Of a stretch of DNA of 64,000 nt, positions 49,454-57,030 are shown piece by piece. Within the stretch, counting starts at the first letter, position 1, and each line of letters opens with the position of its first letter. The stretch spans positions 1 to 64,000 of the forward strand of contig JBBDYH010000114.1 in NCBI GenBank assembly GCA_040901795.1, given 5' to 3'. Source of the DNA: JBBDYH01 sp040901795. GTDB taxonomy: Bacteria; Planctomycetota; Planctomycetia; Pirellulales; JALHPA01. A program made the translations under genes and the position numbers. The notes beneath the pieces are model-generated. The model saw only the letters and a program-made list of their open reading frames with translations, had not been told where the DNA came from and made no database searches.

Positions 49454-51115
49454 ATGCGCATCTCGACCATCCCCCAGATCTACCGCCATTTTAATCGCTG
49501 GGTCGAGATTTTCGCGGTACTGAGCAAGTATGGCCTGGCCGACTGGATGAGCCGCTTTCCACTCCGCTTCGCGCGCAGCGTGGTGGCCGACCGCGGCGGC
49601 ACGGCGCTAGCGCGGCACTCGCGCGAGATGCGAATTCGTCTGGCGTTGACCGAACTAGGACCGACCTTCATTAAGCTGGGCCAGATCCTCAGCACGCGCC
49701 CGGACCTAGTGGGCGTGGAACTGGCCGACGAGCTCACGCTGTTGCAGGACGACGTGCCGGCCGACCCGCCCGAGGTCGTCCGCCGCATGATCGAGCGTGA
49801 GCTGCGACGGCCCATGAGCGAGCTGTTCCGCGAGTTCGACCCGTTCCCGCTGGCGTCGGCTTCGATTGGGCAAGTCCACCGGGCGCGGAGCAAGGGTGGC
49901 CAACTCGTAGTGGTCAAGGTGCAGCACGCCGGCATGACCGACCGCGTGCGTGTGGACCTCGATATTCTCGCCGGACTCTCGCAATTGGCCGAGCACATCC
50001 CCGAACTGCAAAACTATCGCCCCCGCGCGGTCGTCGCCGAATTCCAGCGCACCATGCGGCGCGAGCTCGACTTCAGCCGCGAGCTGCGCAATCAAGAGCA
50101 GTTCGCCAAAAACTTCCGGCACGAGCAGACGGTCCGCATTCCGCGTGCATACGCGGAGCTGTCCAGCCCGCGCGTGCTGACGATGGAGCTGTTGGGGGGC
50201 GTCCCGATGACCGACGCGCCGCGGATCCACGACGGCAGCTTCGATCTCGACCTGGTGGCCCATCGCGGCGCGGATATCTATCTGACGATGATCTTCAAGC
50301 ACGGCTTTTATCACGCCGATCCACATCCGGGCAATATCTTGCTGCTGCCCGGCGACGTGATTGGGCTGGTGGATTTCGGCATGGTTGGCCGCATCGACGA
50401 CACTCTCCGCGAGCAGATCGAGGAAATGCTGGTGGCGATCGGCGAAGGGGACGCCGCCGAGCTGACGAGCATCATCACGCGGATGGGTGAAGTGCCGCCG
50501 CGGTTGGACCACTCGGCGCTCAGCCTGGAGGTTGCCGATTTCATCTCGCACTATGTGAACCAGCCGCTGGAGACGCTCAACCTGAGCGCGGCTTTGAGGG
50601 AGATGGCGGGCATGATCCGCCGCTATCACATCATGCTGCCGGCGCGCGTGGCGATGCTGCTCAAGTCGCTGATGATGCTGGAGGGCGTGTCGCGGCTGGC
50701 CAGCCCCCGCTTCAGCCTGACCGAAGCCATCCTGCCGCATCGCCGGAATATCCTGTGGCGGCGGATGTCCCCCGCACGGCGGCTCCGCAAAGCGAAGCGG
50801 GTGTTCTTCGACGCGCAGCGGCTGCTCGAAGTGTTTCCCCGGCGGATGTACGAGTTTTTGGAGCAGGCCCGCGACGGCCGATTCGACGTTCACCTGGACC
50901 ACCGCGGGCTGGAGCCGAGCGTGAACCGATTGGTGCTCGGCATGTTGGCTAGCGCTTTGTTTGTTGGGTCATCGCTGCTATTGAGCCGCGATTCGCCGCC
51001 ATTGATCGGCGGCGTGTCGGTGTTTGGCGCGAGCGGCTGCCTGCTGGCGTTGGCCATCGGCATCCGCCTGTTGCGGGCGATCAATAAGAGCGGGCACTTG
51101 GACCGGCGGGAATAG
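49454..51115 (+). CDS. ABC1/UbiB-family atypical kinase
   Basis: This 553-residue protein has the KxGQ motif near residue 75 (TFIKLGQILSTRPDLVG), an Ala-rich loop ASASIGQVHRARSKGG and VVVKVQ near 135-155 as nucleotide-binding features, DFSREL, and the catalytic-like HADPHPGNIL and VDFGMVG. Two hydrophobic segments at the C-terminus (about 485-505, 520-540) anchor it in the membrane. UbiB/ADCK proteins support quinone synthesis; with a menaquinone operon in the same window this fits, but these genes are 33 kb apart. The ATG at 49454 is the only start near a reasonable context. Confidence 0.9.
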   Translation: MRISTIPQIYRHFNRWVEIFAVLSKYGLADWMSRFPLRFARSVVADRGGTALARHSREMRIRLALTELGPTFIKLGQILSTRPDLVGVELADELTLLQDDVPADPPEVVRRMIERELRRPMSELFREFDPFPLASASIGQVHRARSKGGQLVVVKVQHAGMTDRVRVDLDILAGLSQLAEHIPELQNYRPRAVVAEFQRTMRRELDFSRELRNQEQFAKNFRHEQTVRIPRAYAELSSPRVLTMELLGGVPMTDAPRIHDGSFDLDLVAHRGADIYLTMIFKHGFYHADPHPGNILLLPGDVIGLVDFGMVGRIDDTLREQIEEMLVAIGEGDAAELTSIITRMGEVPPRLDHSALSLEVADFISHYVNQPLETLNLSAALREMAGMIRRYHIMLPARVAMLLKSLMMLEGVSRLASPRFSLTEAILPHRRNILWRRMSPARRLRKAKRVFFDAQRLLEVFPRRMYEFLEQARDGRFDVHLDHRGLEPSVNRLVLGMLASALFVGSSLLLSRDSPPLIGGVSVFGASGCLLALAIGIRLLRAINKSGHLDRRE

Positions 51116-51541
51116 GTGGTTGGGGCGGGATTTCCGTACCCACGGGACGAGTTTTTTCCATTTGGCGAATTGTTGCACGAAAACGGGGGTCGGGCGGAAA
51201 CAATCCCAGTCGGCGTGTGGCCTTGTTTTGGTGCTAAGTCTTCTTCGCCGCACGATTTCAGTCGATTGCAGCGGCTGGGTTGGCGGCGAATTATTGCACT
51301 TTTGAACGCACTTTGAAGTTCGGCGGAGTCAGCCGAAGCGAACTGACTGTTGTTGAGTTGTCAATGAGCGGAGTGGCACGGATTAATCCTAGTGGCCATT
51401 AGTATACGCAATGGGTGGCACAGTTGTCAAGGTGGCAGCGATTGATGCGTCGCCAGCCGATTTAGGGCGAACGCGCGGCAGCCCTTTGCCCGGTAGATCT
51501 ATCCACCTTCTCTCTTCCCCCGGCCAAGTCCCAAGCCACCA
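51116..51541. other. Non-coding stretch upstream of the CsoR-family gene
   Basis: No gene is evident in about 426 bases between the ABC1 kinase gene and the promoter of the CsoR-family gene. A short inverted pair TTCGGCGGAGTCAGCCGAA lies at 51315-51333. Nothing else with support was found. Confidence 0.4.
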
Positions 51542-51582
51542 TTGTCCCGCCTTGCCGAGGGCTATATACTGGTGGGGAGTAG
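51542..51582 (+). promoter_or_regulatory. Promoter and candidate CsoR-type operator
   Basis: A sigma-70-like promoter is visible: -35 TTGTCC (51542-51547), a 17-base spacer, -10 TATACT (51565-51570). Overlapping the -10 is the pseudo-palindrome TACTGGTGGGGAGTA (51567-51581), with TACT and AGTA as inverted ends around a G-run. CsoR/CstR operators are typically TACC-type ends around a GC core, so this resembles a half-conserved site. The start codon follows at 51593. Repression by blocking -10 is inferred. Confidence 0.6.
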
Positions 51583-51592
51583 GAGCATAGCC

Positions 51593-51883
51593 ATGAAGCA
51601 GAAAACGACGTTGCCGATTTACGCGGACGAGATACGCCAAGACTTGACGACTCGGTTGACCAGGGTTGAGGGGCAGGTACGGGGAATCGTCAAGATGGTT
51701 GAGCACGACCGCCCGTGTCTGGAGGTGTTACAACAACTTGCCAGCACGCAGGCGGCCATGCGTGCCGCCAGTAAGGCAGTGCTGCGGAACTACCTTGAGA
51801 AGTGCGCGACGGATGCCATTCGTTCCGGCGATTGTTGTGTGTATGACGACTTGATGGAAGCGATTTACAAATTCGTCAAGTGA
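51593..51883 (+). CDS. CsoR/RcnR-family metal- or sulfur-sensing repressor
   Basis: From the ATG at 51593 (AGGAGC upstream) the protein has 96 residues: an all-helical DUF156 fold with DNA-contacting N-terminal basic residues (RLTRVEGQVRG). The sensor residues align with CsoR, with Cys42 and Cys71 spaced 29 apart. The CsoR histidine (25 after the first Cys) is Tyr67 (LRNYLEKC). A Cys pair without the His is the pattern of CstR-like persulfide sensors, although the flanking pump and Cys-rich peptides argue for metal. Two extra Cys at 81-82 add to the uncertainty. It probably controls itself and the downstream 57-aa gene. Confidence 0.82.
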   Translation: MKQKTTLPIYADEIRQDLTTRLTRVEGQVRGIVKMVEHDRPCLEVLQQLASTQAAMRAASKAVLRNYLEKCATDAIRSGDCCVYDDLMEAIYKFVK

Positions 51884-51935
51884 GGCGGGCGCGTTGCCCG
51901 ACTTACGTGGCGATTTACCTGTGGAGGATTGAGCT

Positions 51936-52109
51936 ATGGACCGACGCAGTTTCGGTGCGGTGCTCTTGGGCTTCGTGCCCTTAACGCTCGTCGGCGGACT
52001 GGTCGTTGCCAGCGCCACCAGCGACTCGGCGCCCAAAGTGGAACAGTCATGTTGCGCAGGCTTTATCTGCCCGGCTACGGGTGAGGAATTGCCTTGCGAG
52101 AAGTGCTAA
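51936..52109 (+). CDS. 57-aa exported cysteine-rich peptide
   Basis: A short gene with ribosome site GGAGG (51923-51927) and ATG at 51936. The 57-residue product begins MDRRSFGAVLLGFVPLTLVGG, a signal-like segment with an Arg pair near its start, and ends with CCAGFIC, eight residues, then CEKC (CC-x4-C and C-x2-C). The five cysteines in 22 residues suggest binding of a soft metal. It follows the CsoR-type gene by 52 bp and is probably cotranscribed. Its last 35 bases overlap the end of the convergent methyltransferase gene. Confidence 0.7.
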   Translation: MDRRSFGAVLLGFVPLTLVGGLVVASATSDSAPKVEQSCCAGFICPATGEELPCEKC

Positions 52110-52959
52110 CCGCGCGTTCTCCCCAAAGCCCAAAGCGGCCGAGGACAGGCAACCTTTCGAGAATTGCAGATCGGATGCCGGTGATCGACTCCACCTCGAA
52201 GTGACTGGAGAGCCATTCCTTAAACTCAGAACGTGAAAAACTGAAGGCGTAATCCGGACCGTAATCCTCCTTTAAGCAGCGTCCCGATTGGAGCGCATTG
52301 CGAAGTCGCTTTAACATGCTGTAATGGTACACGGTGATGATGAACCTACCGCCCGGGCCCAGAATCCGTGCGGCCTCGGCCAAGCCATCGTTCCGCGCTT
52401 GCGCACTGAGCAAATGCTCGAATACCTCCGGCGAAACGGCCTTGCCAAAGCAGCCCGTTTTGATCGGCAGCCGGCAAACGTCGGATTGCACCAAGCAGAA
52501 TTTGGCGCCAACTGCTTCAAGTCGGCTTCGCGCGATCTCCAAGCTCCTCCGCGATAGGTCCACACCAAGTACACCTCGCACAAGGGGTGCGTATGCGGAT
52601 GCCATTCGCCCTGTTCCTACTCCAAGCTCGATCACCACATCGTCTGCGCTGGGTTGCAGGGCTGCTAAGATCGATTCCTTTTCTACGGATGTGGCAAACT
52701 TTGAAAAGTATTTTTCATAGACATCTGCGCCGCTGTCCCGCCGCTGCATCTCCGTCCACTTCCGGGATTCCTCCAGGCTGTTGTCATTCGTCGGGCGGTA
52801 GAACCGCACAATGCCATTTTCAACGGCCATGCTGAATTCACAGCTTGAACAACGAAGTTGTCCATCGATGAGGAACCCGCCAACAGGCGCGGCTGGCTCG
52901 GCTTGAAGTGAGCAGCCGCAGTCGGGGCAAGCGAAGTAGTCAATCCAATCGAGATGCAT
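52075..52959 (-). CDS. SAM-dependent methyltransferase with N-terminal zinc-ribbon
   Basis: This 294-residue protein starts with a Cys-rich segment: DYFACPDCGCSL (residues 7-18) and LRCSSCEF (35-42), a Trm112-type zinc ribbon. Residues about 105-220 form a class I methyltransferase with motif I VIELGVGTGRMA and a LGVDLSRRSLEIARSRL motif II, then PEVFEHLL. A zinc-ribbon methyltransferase of this type is common; the substrate is unknown. The end overlaps the 57-aa gene from the other strand by 35 bp. Confidence 0.87.
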   Translation of the reverse strand: MHLDWIDYFACPDCGCSLQAEPAAPVGGFLIDGQLRCSSCEFSMAVENGIVRFYRPTNDNSLEESRKWTEMQRRDSGADVYEKYFSKFATSVEKESILAALQPSADDVVIELGVGTGRMASAYAPLVRGVLGVDLSRRSLEIARSRLEAVGAKFCLVQSDVCRLPIKTGCFGKAVSPEVFEHLLSAQARNDGLAEAARILGPGGRFIITVYHYSMLKRLRNALQSGRCLKEDYGPDYAFSFSRSEFKEWLSSHFEVESITGIRSAILERLPVLGRFGLWGERAVSTSRKAIPHP

Positions 52960-53191
52960 CTGGATGAGATTCCTTCTTGTGCTGTTTGCAAAAGGTGGTC
53001 GTGTTTACCGTACTTGCAACGCTCTGCGAGCCAGCCCGCATTACGCGTGTTGGTCGTGGGCGACCGACAGACGGTTGCCTTGGTCAACAGGCCGGTGCGC
53101 CCGGTGGCGCGCTCGTTTCGCGCCCCGCCGGAGGAACGGGTTTGCGCTTGAGTTACTTCAAAGGTCAGTGCTACTAGCGCGCCGAGAGGCA

Positions 53192-53575
53192 CTACTTATG
53201 GTCAGCGTGCCCGCCCTCGTGCGCTTCCTTTTGGAGCTTCTTCAAGTGTTCGATTTCCTGCTCCTGGTCTTCGATCATCTTCTTCGCCATCTCCTTGATT
53301 TCTGCACTCTTAGCGTTCTCCAAGGCATGCTTGGCCATCATGACAGCGCCCTCATGATGCGGAATCATCAAGTCGATGAACCGGTGGTCATATTCAGCGT
53401 CGGGTTCGCCGAGGTGCTTAACCATCATCTCATTCATTCGCTCCATGTCCTTTTCCATATCACTCGAATGGGCTTGCTCTCCACTTTTGTCGGCCTTGGC
53501 CGCCCCCGATTTCTTAGTGTCGCCGCAGCCACCTAGAAACAATGTCGTCGCCGCAAGAATTGCAATCGCTCGCAT
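53192..53575 (-). CDS. DUF305 lipoprotein
   Basis: This 127-residue protein opens with a lipoprotein signal peptide (MRAIAILAATTLFLGGC; lipobox LGGC with Cys17) and carries the DUF305 core FIDLMIPHHEGAVMMAKHAL, whose His residues are thought to bind metal, then an acidic helical tail HLKKLQKEAHEGGHADHK. DUF305 proteins are recurrent in copper and heavy metal efflux loci. It ends the cluster, 41 bp after the pump gene, on the minus strand. Confidence 0.9.
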   Translation of the reverse strand: MRAIAILAATTLFLGGCGDTKKSGAAKADKSGEQAHSSDMEKDMERMNEMMVKHLGEPDAEYDHRFIDLMIPHHEGAVMMAKHALENAKSAEIKEMAKKMIEDQEQEIEHLKKLQKEAHEGGHADHK

Positions 53576-53616
53576 GACAGTCCTCCGGTTTGGTGACGGA
53601 AATCCAGAACGCCCCT

Positions 53617-56600
53617 CTACACTTTGGCTCGCAGTTCTTCTCCATCCATCTCATGACGGCCAGGTTTGCCATCGGAGCGCTCGCGCGGGAGTCCAAACCG
53701 ATCGGCAAGAGTTGCCTCGTTCACCGTCTCCTCCTGATCAAAACGGTGCTCGTAGACTTTACGGCCAAACTTATAAAACAATGCGGGCGTCACGATCTGA
53801 TCGAGCAACGTCGAGCTAATCATGCCGCCAACAACGACGACCGCGAGAGGATAGAGAATCTCCTTGCCCGTCTCCTCCGCGCCGCCGAGTAGCGGCAGCA
53901 ACCCAATGATGCTGGTCACGGCGGTCATCATGACGGGCGATAAGCGCTCCAACGATCCGCGGATGATCATCTTCTCATCGAATTTCTCTCCCTCGTACTT
54001 CATCAGGTGAATGTAGTGCGAGATCATCATGATCCCATTCCGGGTCACAATGCCGGTGAGCGTGATGAAGCCGACCCAGTGAGCAACCGAGAGACTGGTC
54101 GCCTGGAACCAGACCACGGGCCATTGCCAGAGGGGGGCTTGGGCTAGAGCCTCGTGTGAGGGCACGTTGGTAATAAGTAGCGCGATTACCGAGCCGATGA
54201 ACGCCAATGGCAAAGTGGCCATCACTTGCACAGAAGCGCGCCACGATCCGAGCGCCTTGGAAAGCAGCAGGAAAATGCCGACCAGGACTACAGGAACGAG
54301 TAATAACAGACGGCGATTCGCCTGGCCCTGTGCTTCGAACTGCCCGCCATACTCGACGAAATAGTCATGGGGAAGCGTGACGCTTGCCGCCACCGCATCA
54401 CGAATATCATCCACCGTGCTGACCAGGTCCCGGCCGGCTACGTTGCATTGCACGACAATCCGCCGCTGGACGTCCTCTCGGTTGATGGTGTTCGGTCCGG
54501 TCGTATCCAGTACGTCGGCCACCTGTCCCAAGGTGACCTTGGCGCCGGACGGCGTATCGAGCAATGTGGATTGAATGATCTCGATGTTGTTGCGCGACTC
54601 TTCGTCGAACCAGACCACCAGGTCGAAAGTGAGCTGTTGATCCAAGACTTGCGAGACGACTCGACCCCGCAGCGCCGTTTCGAGGACCTCGGCAATGTCG
54701 CCTGGAGTCAGCCCGTGGCGGGCGGCCTCTGCATGATTGACCTCCACACGTAATTGACGGATCTCGACCTGTGGCTCGATGGCGAGATCGACGACGCCTT
54801 CAACGCGCTGCATAACGTCCTGAACCTCGGCGGCTTTGGCTCTCAATACTGTCAAATCTGGGCCCGAGATTTTCACGGCGACTTGCGCGCGGATGCCGGA
54901 CATAATGTGGTCGAGGCGATGCGAGATCGGCTGGCCGATGTTGAGCGTCACCCCCGGAATCGCCGTAAGCCGGTCCCGAATATCAGCCAATACTTCGCCA
55001 CGTTCTCGCCCGACCGTTTCGACGCCATAACGCTGTAAGCCGGGAATGGCGCGCAACACCGCATTCCACCATCCGGCCTTGGGCTCGTGTGGCTCCCGCA
55101 CGCCGACATCGATCTCGGAGTAGCTTACGTTTTCAGCGTGCTCATCCAACTCCGCGCGACCGGTGCGGCGCGACACATGCGTGACTTCCTCTATCTCCAT
55201 GAGCATTTTTTCGGCGAGTGTGCCGACGCGATTTGACTCTTCAAGACTCGTGCCAGGAGGCGTGATTACGTTGATCGTGAATGTGCCTTCGTTGAACGGC
55301 GGAAGGAACTCGCCGCCCATGAACGGGATCGTGCTGAGCGAAACGGCGATCAAAACCAATGCACCAACGAGAATCTTCATCGGGTGACGGAGCGTCCAGT
55401 TGAGCACGCGTCGGTCGACGGCCTTCAACCACCGTACGACGAAGCTGTCCTTCTCATGCTGCAGAAACTTGGCCTTCGGAAGCAGGTACGATGCCAGAAC
55501 CGGCGTGATTGTCAACGAGACCACAAGCGATGCCATCAGCGTGAGAATGTAGGAGATGCCCATTGGCGTAAACATCCGGCCTTCGAGCCCGGACAGGAAA
55601 AATAGCGGCAGCACGACCAAGCACACGATTAGAGTGGCGTAGACAATCGAATTGCGGACTTCGCTGGACGCCAAGAAGACGACGCGCAGAGGATGAAGCG
55701 GCCGGCCGCGTTGCCTGTTTTCTTTGAGCCGGCGGAAGATGTTCTCGATGTCGATGATCGAATCGTCCACGAGGTCGCCGATCGCGATCGCGATCCCGCC
55801 GAGTGTCATCGTGTTGATCGATAACCCGAAGTAGCCAAAGATGAGCGCCAGCATTACGATCGGCAAGGGAAGCACCAATAGCGTGATGATCCCCGTTCTC
55901 AGATTCCAAAGGAAGATGAACAGCACAATCCCGAGCCACAGTACGCCATCTCGGATTGCCTCCTGGACGTTGTGGATCGCCGTTTCGATGAAGTCGGCTT
56001 GCTTGAAGATCTCCCTCTGGACGATCACGTCAGGGTGCTCGCGATGAAGTTCCGCAACGATCACGCCGAGCGTTTCATTGACAGCGGCATCGAGGGCGAG
56101 AGTGCTTGCGCCTGGCTGCTTTTGGATCGCAAGAATGACTGCGGGCTCAGCGCCGACGCTCCCGGTCCCTCGTTGTACCGGGCCGCCGTAGCGAACGTCG
56201 GCAACATGCTTGACTAGTACCGGGGCCGGCTCCCGCCACTCGACGACGGTGTTTTCGATGTCCGCCAGGCGGATGCTGCGGCCGGTGATTCGAATCAGCG
56301 ATTCGTTGTACTGGTCCAGGATAAACCCGCCGCCTGTGGCAACGTTTGATTTGCGAACCGCTTCGGTCAGTTCGGGAAGAGTTACGTCGTACTGGGTGAG
56401 CCGGCTAGGAGATGTGAGCACCTGGTACTGCCGCAATTCTCCGCCCATCACCGTCACCTGCGAGATCCCGCCGATGGAGAGCAGCCGTGGGCGCATGACG
56501 CCGTCGGCGATGGTCCGCAACTCCATGGGTGAAGTTCCGCCATCCTTCGACTGCAATCCAATGAGCATGATTTCGCCCATGATCGACGAAATAGGCGCCA

Positions 56601-56985
56601 TTACGGGACTGACCCCTTCTGGCATCGGCTCCTGGGCGAGGGGTAAACGTTCTGCCACAATCTGGCGGTCATCCTTAATGTCAGTGCCCCACTCGAACTC
56701 CACCCACACGACTGACAAACCAATTCCCGAAGCCGAGCGGACGCGAACGACGTCGGTGGCGCCGTTGAGCATGGATTCGAGCGGGAAGGTGACGAGCGCC
56801 TCGACCTCTTCCGGCGCAAGCCCGGGCGCCTCCGTCATGACGGTGACCGTGGGCCGGTTCAGATCCGGAAAGACGTCGACCGGAAGCTTACCGGCCAGGT
56901 AGCCGCCCCAGCCGATGAGAATGAGCGTGACCGCGACGACGAGCGCCCGGTTCTTCAGGGAGAATGCAATGATCTGGTTAAACAT
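53617..56985 (-). CDS. Heavy-metal RND efflux pump (CusA/CzcA family)
   Basis: This 1122-residue protein is a full-length heavy-metal RND transporter: 12 predicted membrane segments, two large periplasmic loops, and characteristic motifs such as DVFPDLNRPTVTVMTEAPGLAPEEVE, EALVTFPLESMLNGATDVVRVRS and, in the membrane core, GDLVDDSIIDIENIFRRL and TGIVTRNGIMMISH. Trimers export metal from the periplasm or cytoplasm through an adaptor and an outer-membrane channel. Copper versus zinc/cobalt is not decided. It follows the adaptor gene by 45 bp. Confidence 0.95.
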   Translation of the reverse strand: MFNQIIAFSLKNRALVVAVTLILIGWGGYLAGKLPVDVFPDLNRPTVTVMTEAPGLAPEEVEALVTFPLESMLNGATDVVRVRSASGIGLSVVWVEFEWGTDIKDDRQIVAERLPLAQEPMPEGVSPVMAPISSIMGEIMLIGLQSKDGGTSPMELRTIADGVMRPRLLSIGGISQVTVMGGELRQYQVLTSPSRLTQYDVTLPELTEAVRKSNVATGGGFILDQYNESLIRITGRSIRLADIENTVVEWREPAPVLVKHVADVRYGGPVQRGTGSVGAEPAVILAIQKQPGASTLALDAAVNETLGVIVAELHREHPDVIVQREIFKQADFIETAIHNVQEAIRDGVLWLGIVLFIFLWNLRTGIITLLVLPLPIVMLALIFGYFGLSINTMTLGGIAIAIGDLVDDSIIDIENIFRRLKENRQRGRPLHPLRVVFLASSEVRNSIVYATLIVCLVVLPLFFLSGLEGRMFTPMGISYILTLMASLVVSLTITPVLASYLLPKAKFLQHEKDSFVVRWLKAVDRRVLNWTLRHPMKILVGALVLIAVSLSTIPFMGGEFLPPFNEGTFTINVITPPGTSLEESNRVGTLAEKMLMEIEEVTHVSRRTGRAELDEHAENVSYSEIDVGVREPHEPKAGWWNAVLRAIPGLQRYGVETVGRERGEVLADIRDRLTAIPGVTLNIGQPISHRLDHIMSGIRAQVAVKISGPDLTVLRAKAAEVQDVMQRVEGVVDLAIEPQVEIRQLRVEVNHAEAARHGLTPGDIAEVLETALRGRVVSQVLDQQLTFDLVVWFDEESRNNIEIIQSTLLDTPSGAKVTLGQVADVLDTTGPNTINREDVQRRIVVQCNVAGRDLVSTVDDIRDAVAASVTLPHDYFVEYGGQFEAQGQANRRLLLLVPVVLVGIFLLLSKALGSWRASVQVMATLPLAFIGSVIALLITNVPSHEALAQAPLWQWPVVWFQATSLSVAHWVGFITLTGIVTRNGIMMISHYIHLMKYEGEKFDEKMIIRGSLERLSPVMMTAVTSIIGLLPLLGGAEETGKEILYPLAVVVVGGMISSTLLDQIVTPALFYKFGRKVYEHRFDQEETVNEATLADRFGLPRERSDGKPGRHEMDGEELRAKV

Positions 56986-57030
56986 GAGGGACGTAACTGC
57001 GACTACTAAAGCCTTAGAGCAGGCACTGAT

